Assembly: GCA_025765595.1 (NCBI GenBank)
Contig: JAIVFH010000354.1
Coordinates: forward strand, 1 to 25,046
Source of the DNA: Obelidium mucronatum
Lineage: Eukaryota; Chytridiomycota; Chytridiomycetes; Chytridiales; Chytriomycetaceae
Length of the DNA stretch: 25,046 nucleotides
Direction: 5' to 3'
Part shown: positions 8,664 to 17,791 of the stretch, piece by piece
Layout: each line of letters opens with the position of its first letter
Numbering within the stretch: the first letter of the stretch is position 1
Notes under the pieces: generated by a model
The model's input: only the letters and a program-made list of their open reading frames with translations
Database searches by the model: none
Told to the model about the DNA's origin: nothing
Program-made: the position numbers and the translations under genes

Positions 8664-10750
8664 ATGGCGCAGCTCCTTGACACTTGCGCATCTGTGTTCT
8701 TGTCGCGCACGGCGACAGCCGAAGAGCGGCTCGCGGCCCTGACGATCGCACAGACAGTTGCGGCCAAGACGGGCAGCGTGCCTGCGGCGTTCGAGGCGGC
8801 GCTCGAGTCGGCGGCCAACGGACAGTTTGTGCGCCGGCTGTTGCGCACGGCGCTGCTGCGGCGGCCGCTGCTTGCGCTGCTCGGCGCGCTGTCCGCCGGC
8901 GCCCAGCGCCGCCTGGCGCCGCTGGTTGCCGCGGCGCTAGCGCGGGCGCCGCCCGACGACGCCGATTCCGCGCTGCTGGCCGACGCGCTCGCCGCCACTG
9001 CCGGCGCCGCGCCGCTCGATGCCGCCGCCGTACGCCCGCTGCTGCTGCTGCTGACTGCTCGCGCGCTGCAATTCAAGGCCGCGCTGGTGCCGCAGAAGCT
9101 GGAGTGCCTGCCGCTGCTGACGTCAGTTGTGATGCTGTGCCAAGATGCGCCACATGTTGCTCAAAGCACGGACGAGTGGGGCCAGAATGTGTGGTTCGGC
9201 CTGCGTGATCTTCTGCAGAATAAGCTTGGTGGGTGTTGCACGGGTGCAGTCTACAATTCAGCAACTCAACTCAACTCTCAATCTCTTTACACAGGTGCCA
9301 AAGATCGCGGTGCTTGTTTAGTATTGGCGTCGGCAACGTTTCAACTCCTTGGTCCGGACTGGCTGTTCCCAGCAGTAGACTCTGAGAAGATGCAGGATCA
9401 CTACAAGTTCGCGGCCCTTTTAATCCACCTCACATGCACCGAACTTCGTGTTATTCTGGATAAAATTGATGTTTCTTCAGTGAATGATCCCAAGAAGGAC
9501 CCTAAATGTGTTGGCGACAACCATGAAACGGATGCCCTAGTTATTTCCCACCTCTCCTTACTCACAAACGCCATCAAAACGCTCGTCCAAGGGTTTACTC
9601 CCGATAATCACCAAAGCCAAGACTCCAATTCAAACTCGCCACAGTTCCCTCCTGAGCTTCTCATCTCTTTGCATCATGCTCTCGCTGAATCCTTCATAGC
9701 CGTTCTAGCCCATCTTATCGACAGATTCGAAGTGCACCAAGAATCAACTAAGCAGCAGACGCATTTGGAATCTTGTTCGCAGTCGGCACACGTATTCGTC
9801 CATTCGAATCCAACAGTCCTTCCATGCATCAGAGCTATTGGAATTTGGCTTACTGAAGACGATCAGGCCCTCACAATATCCGAAGTTGCTTCTGCCATGG
9901 AATTGCTGGTTTTTGTCTCCCGGTGTGAAGAAGTCGGATGTAATGAACTGGGTGGTGTATTTGCAAATGTGACTGCACTAGATTCGGAAGAAAGCAAGGA
10001 CGTTATGCCGCCTCGACCGCCAACCAGCCAAGAATCAGGTGATGATGTCGATGGAGAAGGAGTAGCCCTGAATTGCAAGACTCAGTTTTTAATGTTTGGA
10101 GGGGCGGAGCTGTTGAAAGATTGGATGTTGGGAGAAAATGAACATGAGCGTCGTGTCGCTGTTTGCTGTTTATTGAATTTGGTTGTAAGTAGTGGTGGAG
10201 GTGTACAAGGGTTTCAAAAGGGCTTTGGCAATGGTAGCCAGGATACAGCACGAGATTTTGCAAAGCTTGTGGCACTCAAGTGTCTGGATACGGACTTGAT
10301 GTTACATAGCGGTAGCGAGAAGTATGAGTCTGTAGTGTCTGTGGCTTCTGTTCATATTATGAATGCTTGTTGCCTGACTCTGTTTGTTGTTCGTGATATG
10401 GGAGAGGATGCAATGCTTCTCAAGAGGGTGGTTTCAAGTTGCATGATGTGGCTGTACAAGATGAGGCTTTTGGAAGGCAGTGATAACGACGAATGGCTCG
10501 ATATCTCAGAGCTTTGGTTTTTGAGCATAAATGGTGAGTACTTTCGTTGTTTTTTTTCGCTACTAAACTTCTTTTCGTAGCTCTTACAGCACTTGTGAAA
10601 AGATATGAGGAAATTCGGGTATTATTGGTGGCTTTGGATGACTTTGCGCAGCTGGCCCAGTATTGTGGCCAGTTTGCCCAGAAAGAAGGCGCTGATTTGT
10701 CGTTTGATGAGGACTCGTCTTTGCTATTATTTAAGGCTGTTGGTTTTTAA
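8664..10750 (+). CDS. NCDN: neurochondrin family protein
   Basis: Exons 8664-9228, 9295-10533 and 10581-10750 give 657 residues. The first intron (66 nt, ends ACACAG) is stop-free and in frame, so it could be mistaken for coding; removing it gives LLQNKLGAKDRGACLVLAS, which fits the family better. The second intron (47 nt) has TACTAAAC and GTAG. The protein is all-helical and ARM/HEAT-like. The block with LGPDWLFPAV, KFAALLIHLTCTELRVILD and a WxLxxL-rich C terminus matches neurochondrin, a cytosolic Leu-rich protein found from fungi to animals whose biochemical role is poorly defined. The first ~450 nt are strikingly GC-rich and Ala/Leu/Arg-rich, while the remainder has ordinary composition. 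Confidence 0.75.
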
Positions 10751-10833
10751 ATGAATTTTGCTGGTTAGTAAGTTTGTGGCCAAGACTGGAGACACCCAAA
10801 TTTAAGGGCTGAATTTTCTCTCAAGCCCAATCT

Positions 10834-10853
10834 GGCGATCTCTATAAATCGCC
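10834..10853 (+). promoter_or_regulatory. TATA box of GH114 copy 1 inside an inverted repeat
   Basis: TATAAAT at 10843-10849 lies 61 nt before the ATG. It is flanked by GGCGAT (10834-10839) and its exact reverse complement ATCGCC (10848-10853). Confidence 0.5.
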
Positions 10854-10903
10854 AATAATGTCAAATCATTTACAACATAAAAAAAGATCCCTCATTCCCT
10901 CAT

Positions 10904-12062
10904 ATGGTCAAGACAACCTTAGTCGCCTTCTTTGCCCTCATCGCATCTGTGGCCGTCGCTGAGCCATCCAGCCCCTCCAATGGTTTGCCAAACTCACTTC
11001 AAAGTCCTGAACTAACCCTTTTCCTTTTTTTTTTTGACAGTTACCGATGCCCACACCCACGCATCCCGGGCTGCCACCTGGTACACCCCACCCCAGAAGT
11101 TCCAATGGCAATGGCAGATTGACGGCACAATCACCCGCGTCCCGCGCGATGTCTACCCAGATGGCAAGCAAGCCGACATGCTCCTCTACGACGTGGACAT
11201 TGAAACAAGCGCCGCCAAAATCGCCGAAATCAAAACCTGGGGCGGCGCCAAGGTCGTATGCTACTTTGAAGCCGGGACGTGGGTAAAGACCCGCCCTTGG
11301 GCAAGCAAATACAGCGGCGCCGCTGGAGCCACAGGAAAGACAGTCTCTGGCGCCATCGGATTCCCATACGAAGCCCCTTACACGAACGAGTTGTGGGTGA
11401 ACCCGAGCGACCCCTCCGTGCGGTCCGTCATGAAGGACGTGATCCTGCCGTTCGCGAAAGCCCGGGGTTGCGATATGGTGGAGCCAGACAATGTGCAAGG
11501 TTTCGAACGGGATTCCTATTGTACTGGGTTTGAAGCCAAGACGGGTGCCAACTGTGGGTCTTGTAAAGCCGGGTCTCCTGCGAACAAGAATTTCTACATT
11601 GATAAAAAGTGTGATGCTGATTATAAGGCGTGGCTTGATTTCAACAAGTTTTTGGCGGATTCGGCGCATGCTCTTGGTATGGGGATTGCACTCAAGAATA
11701 ACCACCACCAGGCTGCTGAGCTTGTAAAGTACCATGACTTTGTCCTTGCTGAGCAGTGCACCAGTTTTGGTAGTTCTTACTCTAATGGAACTACTATTGG
11801 AGCTTCGCTTTTGGGATCCAAGGCGAAAGATTGCGTTGGTTTTGTTCCGTTCTTGAAGGCTGGTAAAGGAGTCGCCCTGACTGCCTACACTGGTACCATT
11901 GCTAAAGCTTGCACGGATGCAGCTCCATACTTGCCTTTTGGGGGATTAAACACAATCTTGAAGAAGACTAGCTTGAAGTCGACCAGAAAGGCGTGCTGTG
12001 GCGCTGTTCCTTGTGGAGTTGGTAGTGTTGGGGCAACCACTCCCAAACCATTGGCCAGATAA
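10904..12062 (+). CDS. secreted GH114 endo-alpha-1,4-polygalactosaminidase family protein, copy 1
   Basis: Exon 1 10904-10982 encodes a signal peptide (cleavage likely after SVAVA); intron 10983-11040 (CTAAC branch, TTGACAG); exon 2 11041-12062; 366 residues. GH114 enzymes are retaining hydrolases with a TIM-barrel fold that cut alpha-1,4-linked galactosamine polymers such as those in fungal galactosaminogalactan. Family hallmarks are LLYDVDIE (~74-81), VVCYFEAGTW (~98-107), DMVEPDNVQG (~171-180) and VLAEQC (~261-266). D176 of EPDN and E264 are the likely catalytic pair by analogy with Aspergillus Ega3. A Cys-rich insertion of about 35 residues lies between them. This copy is the most divergent of the three and lacks the Thr/Lys tail. 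Confidence 0.85.
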
Positions 12063-12414
12063 TGAAAATTATGGTCTTCAGCCCCATACTCTCTTTTCCT
12101 TTTCTTTTTCTTTTTGCTTCGTTTATATTCGTTCATTGAGTTTCTGTTAGTTTTCCTCTTTTTTGTAGTTGGGCCTCATTAATAAAAATCCTCTAATCTG
12201 TTTGTTTCTTTGAAAATGTTCCACCCTTGAGATTCAAATATAAAACGATACGGCATTTAACATGGCCGTAGTGATGTGATGTTACACGATTAGTGATGTG
12301 ATAAGTTCCTGAATTTCTCAAAAAAAAATTTCGCCAAAATTATATATAAGGGGCAAAAAAAACATGTGTCAAGTGGAACATATAAAAAAAGAAAAACAAG
12401 AATCTCAAAAAAAA
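12063..12414 (+). promoter_or_regulatory. intergenic region and promoter of GH114 copy 2
   Basis: This 352-nt gap starts with the 3' region of copy 1, including AATAAA at 12181-12186. It then holds two copies of TAGTGATGTGAT (12269-12280 and 12291-12302) and a TATA box TATATATAAG at 12341-12350, 74 nt before the ATG. No gene seen. Confidence 0.5.
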
Positions 12415-13658
12415 ATGACCTCTTTCATAGCCCTTCTCTCCCTCTTGGCTGTGGCGTCAGCGGTGCCTGCTCAGAACTCTCCAAGCGAACCACAAGGTAA
12501 AAACTTGACACGACATCGCCACCTTCATCTAAATTACGCACACACCTCTCAGACCACCTTCAATCTCGTGGAAACGGCTGGTACACTCCACCACAGACCT
12601 TCCAATGGCAATGGCAGATCGACTTGGCTGCTGTACCTCGAGTTGCCCCAGACGTGTACGCCAACGGAACCAAAGCCGAACTACTCATCTATGACGTTGA
12701 CATTGAAGCCAGCCCTGCGACCATTGCCGAAATCAAGTCGTGGGGTGCCAAGGTTGCTTGCTACTTTGAAGCAGGGACTTGGGTTGCCAGACGCACAAAG
12801 TGGGCTCCACTTTTCCCAGGTGCCAAGACTGCTACTGGGAAAAACGTTGTGGGTTCCCTTGGATATTCGTACGAGGCTCCGTACACTGATGAATTGTGGG
12901 TGAACCCAAGTGATCCGGAAGTGCGTCGTATCATCAAGGATGTCATTTACCCTTTCGCTAAGGCGCAAGGCTGCGATCTTGTGGAGCCAGATAATGTTCA
13001 AGGGTATGAACGGGATTCTTACTGCACTGGGTTTGAGGCGACTACCGGCCCAAACTGCGCTGCTTGCGCGTCTGGTTCTACCAAAGAGTACTTTATCGAC
13101 AAAAAGTGTGATGCGGACTACAACGCCTGGCTCGACTTCAACAAGTTCCTCGCCGACGAAGCACACAAGCAAGGAATGGGAGTCGCGCTCAAGAACAACC
13201 ACTTCCAAGCTGCCGAGCTTGTCGGCTACCACGACTATGTGTTGAGTGAAGAGTGTGTCAGCTATGCTTCCACGTTCTCCAACGGGACTCAAGTTGGATT
13301 TGAAGTGTTTGGAAGCAAGGCCAATGACTGTGCTGGATATCTTCCATTCCTCAAGGCTGGCAAGGCTGTTACATTGACTCAATACACTGGAACGATTGGC
13401 AAGCTGTGTTCGGATGCTGCTCCATTCTTGCCATATGGTGGATTCAACAGCATTTTGAAGAAAACCGATTTGACAGCTAAGCCGAGAGCCGCTTGTTGTG
13501 GGAATGCTCCATGTGGTGCGGGTCCACAGCCAACTACAACCAAAACCACCACAACCACCACAACCACAAAGAAGACAACTACTACTACTACCACAACTAC
13601 CAAAAAGAAGACTACGACTACTGCCAAGAAGGCCACGACTACTACCAAGGCTGCTTAA
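12415..13658 (+). CDS. secreted GH114 family glycoside hydrolase, copy 2, with Thr/Lys-rich tail
   Basis: Exon 1 12415-12496 encodes a signal peptide (MTSFIALLSLLAVASAVPA); intron 12497-12552; exon 2 12553-13658; 395 residues. The start at 12415 is preferred to an in-frame ATG at 12364, because only the former places the hydrophobic signal at the N terminus. It carries the GH114 motifs LLIYDVDIE, VACYFEAGTW, LVEPDNVQGY and VLSEEC. The C terminus is a run of Thr broken by Lys (from about 13546), probably an O-glycosylated stalk. The catalytic part differs from copy 3 at about five residues, while signal peptide, intron, promoter and 3' end are unrelated. Expected to act outside the cell on galactosamine-containing polysaccharide. 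Confidence 0.87.
13546..13655 (+). repeat. ACN-type simple repeat encoding the Thr/Lys tail of copy 2
   Basis: ACA/ACC/ACT triplets interrupted by AAG pairs. Low-complexity and prone to length change by slippage. Confidence 0.7.
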
Positions 13659-14409
13659 GTCTGTTGCAACTGCCCAAAAAATCCAATACAAGCGCTTCCA
13701 AAAGGTGGGGTATTACAACTGAAATTCTTTTTTGCTCTTTTGAATCCTCATTTGATTATATTCTTCAATACATTTTGTTCGTTTCTTGTGAATATCGAAT
13801 TTGAAGCACTTGTGCAAAAGTATGACACTTCTTGTCTTGTTCATTCTTTTGGCGCAACGCCCGTTGCTCACAATGTACTTGAAAGAAGAGGGTGTCTGTT
13901 TGTTCCTGGTTCTTTTATTTTGTCAAGCAGTCATAATGCCGCTTCTTGGTAACTCAACTTGAAGGGATAAGATCGGGCTTATTGCACGACCAACTCTTTT
14001 GCAAACGCAAATGATGTGCTAGTTTCAAAGGAAAACAAGACACCGCTTATCGCCAAAGACACAGTGATATTACGTTATATTGATATGGGGAATTGAATAA
14101 TGATGCTCAGACACAGCTACTTCTAATCATGATTTTGAGCCACAAATGTGTCTGTAGAGCTGCGATTTGATGTGTGCCTATAGCGAGTCTTGTCAAGGTT
14201 CTGTTGTCTTCCCTTCTTTTTATTTTTGGAACAGAGGATGGAGATCTGGAAGGAGATGGGCCTTTTTTTTTGCACGCGTTGGGCTTTCGCCAAGCGTCTG
14301 CACAGAAACTTGGATTTTTTTCCAACAAGCCTTGCACAAGCCACCCCAAAATTCGCTATAAAAACTGCCCTCTTTTCCACGAGACACCTTCACCAGACAC
14401 ACATCAATC
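13659..14409 (+). promoter_or_regulatory. intergenic region and promoter of GH114 copy 3
   Basis: A 751-nt gap without a convincing gene: the open frames are short, overlap one another and lack domain character. A TATA box (TATAAAAA, 14357-14364) lies 53 nt before the ATG of copy 3. No resemblance to the promoters of copies 1 or 2 beyond the TATA box. No tRNA-like structure recognised. Confidence 0.45.
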
Positions 14410-15677
14410 ATGATTCAAATTACAGCTCTCTTCCTTACTCTATCTGCTGCCTTGAATGCAGCTCCTCTCAGCAACAGTGGTAACAAACGCAGTTAGACAC
14501 AGAAAGAGTCATTCCCTAATCTAGAAAATATGCTATAGGTCTTCAATCGCGCGGAGACGGCTGGTACACTCCACCTCAAACCTTCCAATGGCAATGGCAG
14601 ATCGACTTGGCTGCTGTACCACGAGTTGCCCCAGACGTGTATCCCAACGGAACCAAAGCCGAACTGCTCATCTATGACGTTGACATTGAAGCCAGCCCGG
14701 CGACCATCGCCGAAATCAAGTCGTGGGGCGCCAAGGTTGCTTGCTACTTTGAAGCAGGGACTTGGGTTGCCAGACGCACAAAGTGGGCTCCACTTTTCCC
14801 AGGTGCCAAGACTGCCACTGGAAAAAACGTTGCGGGTTCCCTTGGATACTCGTACGAGGCTCCGTACACTGATGAGCTGTGGGTGAACCCAAGTGATCCA
14901 GAAGTGCGTCGTATCATCAAGGATGTCATTTACCCTTTCGCCAAGGCGCAAGGCTGCGATCTTGTGGAGCCGGATAATGTACAAGGTTATGAACGGGATT
15001 CTTACTGCACTGGGTTTGAGGCGACTACCGGCCCAAACTGCGCTGCTTGCGCGTCTGGTTCTACCAAAGAGTACTTCATCGACAAAAAGTGTGATGCGGA
15101 CTACAACGCCTGGCTCGACTTCAACAAGTTCCTCGCCGACGAAGCACACAAGCAAGGAATGGGAGTTGCGCTCAAGAACAACCACTTCCAAGCTGCCGAG
15201 CTTGTCGGCTACCACGACTATGTGTTGAGTGAAGAGTGTGTCAGCTACGCATCCACGTTCTCCAACGGGACTCAAGTTGGATTTGAAGGTTTTGGAAGCA
15301 AGGCCAACGATTGTGCTGGATATCTTCCATTCCTCAAGGCTGGCAAGGCTGTTACATTGACCCAATACACTGGAACGATTGGCAAGCTGTGTTCGGATGC
15401 GGCTCCATTCTTGCCATATGGTGGATTCAATAGCATTTTGAAGAAAACCGATTTGACTGCTAAGCCGAGAGCCGCTTGTTGTGGGAGTGCTCCTTGTGGT
15501 GCGGGTCCACAGCCAACTACAACCAAAACCACCACCACCACAACCACAAAGAAGCCAACAACTACAACCACAACTACTACTACTAAGAAGACAACCACCA
15601 CTACCACTACCACTACAAAGAAACCCACTACCGCGACTACCAAGACCACCACGAAAGCCAAAACCACAACTGTTTAG
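14410..15677 (+). CDS. secreted GH114 family glycoside hydrolase, copy 3, with long Thr/Lys-rich tail
   Basis: Exon 1 14410-14479 encodes a signal peptide (MIQITALFLTLSAALNAAP); intron 14480-14538 (CTAAT branch, CTATAG); exon 2 14539-15677; 402 residues. The catalytic domain matches copy 2 almost base for base from about 14541 to 15530. The residue changes seen are N/D in the GxGWY start, YANG/YPNG, NVVG/NVAG, FEVFG/FEGFG and CGNAPC/CGSAPC. The EPDN Asp and SEEC Glu are intact, so it should be active. The Thr/Lys tail is longer than in copy 2. The intron sits at the same place and phase (phase 1, just after the signal peptide) in all three copies, showing common ancestry. A poly(A) signal AATAAA lies at 15713-15718. 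Confidence 0.87.
15520..15674 (+). repeat. ACN-type simple repeat encoding the Thr/Lys tail of copy 3
   Basis: Longer version of the tract in copy 2: four Thr blocks separated by KK or KKP. The reverse strand shows the matching Val-rich spurious frame. Confidence 0.7.
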
Positions 15678-15826
15678 CAAAAGTTAATATTCTGCCTCAT
15701 TCTATAATTCCAAATAAATATATGTCAGTAAATTGTTCCATTTATTCAAGAACTAAATATTAAACCAAAAACAAAAAACAAGAATTAGCGGGGAGAGAGC
15801 GTGAAGACAAGAACTTGGGGCGAAAT

Positions 15827-16865
15827 TCAGGCATTCTTCCAAGCACTGTAAATTTGGGCAACCGCCGCAACACTCCCACAAAGACCGACCCCCAACTCTG
15901 GGAACCAACTCTTTTCCACACTCCAGTGAAGCGTCAATGGGAAATAAGCCGTGTTGATGATTGTGTTGATGATCAAACTCTGGTATTCGTTCGAAATCGC
16001 CGTTTGCTCAGCGCGAAGAACTTCTTTTGGCTCAGCGTTGGATCGAGAACGTTGAGAGAGTTGAAGTTGTCGATTTTCGAGGAGTCTGTGTTCTTGGTGT
16101 AGTTGGAGAAAGTAGAGTGTCACCTGTCAAAATAGTTTGTCGATTAATGCTGCAATTTAAAACGCGCCAGAGTTCCCACGCGCATGTATGCACACCCACA
16201 ATACGTTTTCAAAAAAAATGATTTGAACTCACGTATGCAGCCCAAAATCGACAGCTCCAAATTCCAACGCGATTCTTTGTTTCTTCAGTCAAGTGAATGA
16301 CATTGTGACTGGCAAGGTAGTAAATGTGTTCCAAAGGATAGTAACCCAAATTAGCAAGATTTTGAAGACGGTAGATAAGACGCAAGAACGGGGTTGATGG
16401 TGGGTTTCGTTCTGTGTGGTTGATGGACTCATGGGGTCAGAATGACGATGTTAAGAGCGACTAGACAGTGGGATAAAAGAAGGACACTTCATAGTGTTTT
16501 TTTGCTGCGAAAACGAGAGAAGTATGGATAAGAGGAACGCACCCGAGAAAAGAATCCACTGGAAGAGAGGGATTAGGCCATAGTATCTAAGCAAAACACG
16601 AGTATCTCCAACGGGTACGGCCAAGTTCTTGAGTCTCTGCGCCAAGATCGAGTCCTTATTGTGTTCTTGCAGCTTAAGAATAATGACTTTGGACACATAG
16701 GCATACAGCTGGATAGTTGGTGTTTAATTAGAGTGCGCCTCTAGGTCAACCTCTACGAATTCAACGAACCATCAGAACTTTGTCAGTTCCACGCACAGAA
16801 GACAGAAAGCGGCAGAGTTTGTCAAGGGTTTCCTGCTGCTGGTTGGTGAGCCGCAAGAAGGCCAT
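15827..16865 (-). CDS. PEX11: peroxisomal membrane protein of the Pex11 family
   Basis: Four exons: 16770-16865, 16543-16708, 16233-16411, 15827-16123, separated by introns of 61, 131 and 109 nt; 245 residues, the usual Pex11 size. The spliced protein begins MAFLRLTNQQQETLDKLCRF and continues GTDKVLMLYAYVSKVI, the typical Pex11 N-terminal amphipathic region. Then come PLFQWILFSERNPPSTPFLR, LIYRLQNLANLGYYPLEHIY, EETKNRVGIWSCRFWAAY and a hydrophobic C-terminal helix (GLCGSVAAVAQIYSAW). Pex11 proteins bind and bend the peroxisomal membrane during elongation and fission. The third intron's acceptor was placed at CACACAG (ends 16412) because the frame has a stop just upstream. Convergent with GH114 copy 3 (149 nt apart) and divergent from the transgelin gene (164 nt between ATGs). 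Confidence 0.85.
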
Positions 16866-17029
16866 TTTGTATTATTTATTTTTCAGATATTTTTTGAAAC
16901 CAAACCAAACAAACCGAATGACAGAAGTTGTACGCGGCCTCGATAGAGACCTTGGTGATTTAGGACTTGTCCGCAATTTTAATTGCATGAAGCTGTACTA
17001 AAACGCCACGCGTTTGAACAGCTGATAAA

Positions 17030-17751
17030 ATGGCCGAAAAGTACAATCCCCAGCGCGAGCGCGAAGCAAAAGAATGGCTGGAAAGTGTGATTCAGAGAGA
17101 GTTTGCAGCCGATATTTCTTTCCACGAAGCACTGAAGGATGGCGTTATTTTGTGTGAAGCAATTAATAAGGTGCGTCGACTTCAGTGTATGCAAGTCCAA
17201 GCACTGAAAAGGCCGAATTCTCATATTCATATAGGTGTCACCAGGGACTCAAGTCAAGATTAATCAATCAAAGATGCCTTTCAAGCAGGTGCAGTGTTAA
17301 TGCTTGCGAGGATTAATTCAACAACTGATTTGAAAGTGTCTGAGTAGATGGAAAACATCAACAGTTTTCTCCAAGCAGCTGAAAAAATGGGCGTTAACAG
17401 ACACGAGCTATTCCAAACTGTTGATCTCTATGAAGGTGGGGATCTCTCCTTCCTCGACGAAAGGAATCATGCACTTATTTCAGTTTTCAACTTTCCTCTA
17501 CAGCAAAGAACCTTGTTCAAGTGATTGACTCTATTTATGCACTCAGTCGGTGTGCAGAATCGAAGGGGTATGCTGGGGCGCGTATTGGGCCCAAGCTGGC
17601 GGAGAAGCAGGACTTTCACTTCAGTGCCGAGAAGCTTGCGGCGGGGAAGAACGCGATTCCGATTCTTTCTGGGTTTAGCTCCTCCGAGAAAGTGCCCACG
17701 TACAACCGGAGAGACATTGGCGGCGTAGACCCCGGAAAGTTACAGCAGTGA
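17030..17751 (+). CDS. transgelin/calponin-like actin-bundling protein (Scp1/Stg1 type)
   Basis: Exons 17030-17170, 17235-17288, 17348-17435 and 17504-17751 give 176 residues, close to yeast Scp1 and animal transgelins. A single CH domain spans about residues 9-118: AKEWLESVI, LKDGVILCEAINK, the spliced VSPGTQVKINQSKMPFKQMENINSFL, and FQTVDLYEAKNLVQVIDSIYAL. It is followed by a calponin-like tail (GKNAIPILSGFSSSEKVPTY). These proteins bind F-actin and stabilise cortical patches or rings. Its stop lies 40 nt before the ATG of the Bud4-like gene on the same strand, another cytoskeletal gene; shared regulation is possible but unproven. Confidence 0.88.
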
Positions 17752-17791
17752 AGTGAGAAAGCAAGGAAGAAAGAATAAAAACAAACCCAAA

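Noticed and set aside
8684..9208. Arg/Ala-rich frames and a Ser/Ala-rich reverse frame at the neurochondrin 5' end
   Set aside because: GC-rich sequence removes stop codons in all frames; only the frame from 8664 continues into the neurochondrin domain.
9229..9294. In-frame segment GGCCTGAVYNSATQLNSQSL as part of neurochondrin
   Set aside because: It is bounded by GTGGGT and ACACAG with a CTCAAC-type branch site; removing it restores a family-like join, so it is treated as a stop-free intron.
12364..12414. Upstream ATG at 12364 as the start of GH114 copy 2
   Set aside because: It would bury the signal peptide behind a highly charged 17-residue leader; the ATG at 12415 gives a normal signal peptide.
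13379..13648. Long Val-rich open frame on the minus strand opposite the GH114 tail
   Set aside because: It is the complement of the ACN repeat; stop-free only because of the simple sequence. The same applies at 15272-15667.
12681..13691. Long minus-strand frames over GH114 copies 2 and 3 (also 14493-15680 and 10938-11735)
   Set aside because: They mirror strongly supported GH114 coding sequence, carry no domain, and exist because of codon bias on the plus strand.
13659..14409. Possible small genes or a decayed GH114 copy between copies 2 and 3
   Set aside because: No GH114-like motifs, no long frame with domain character, and no tRNA-like structure could be seen.
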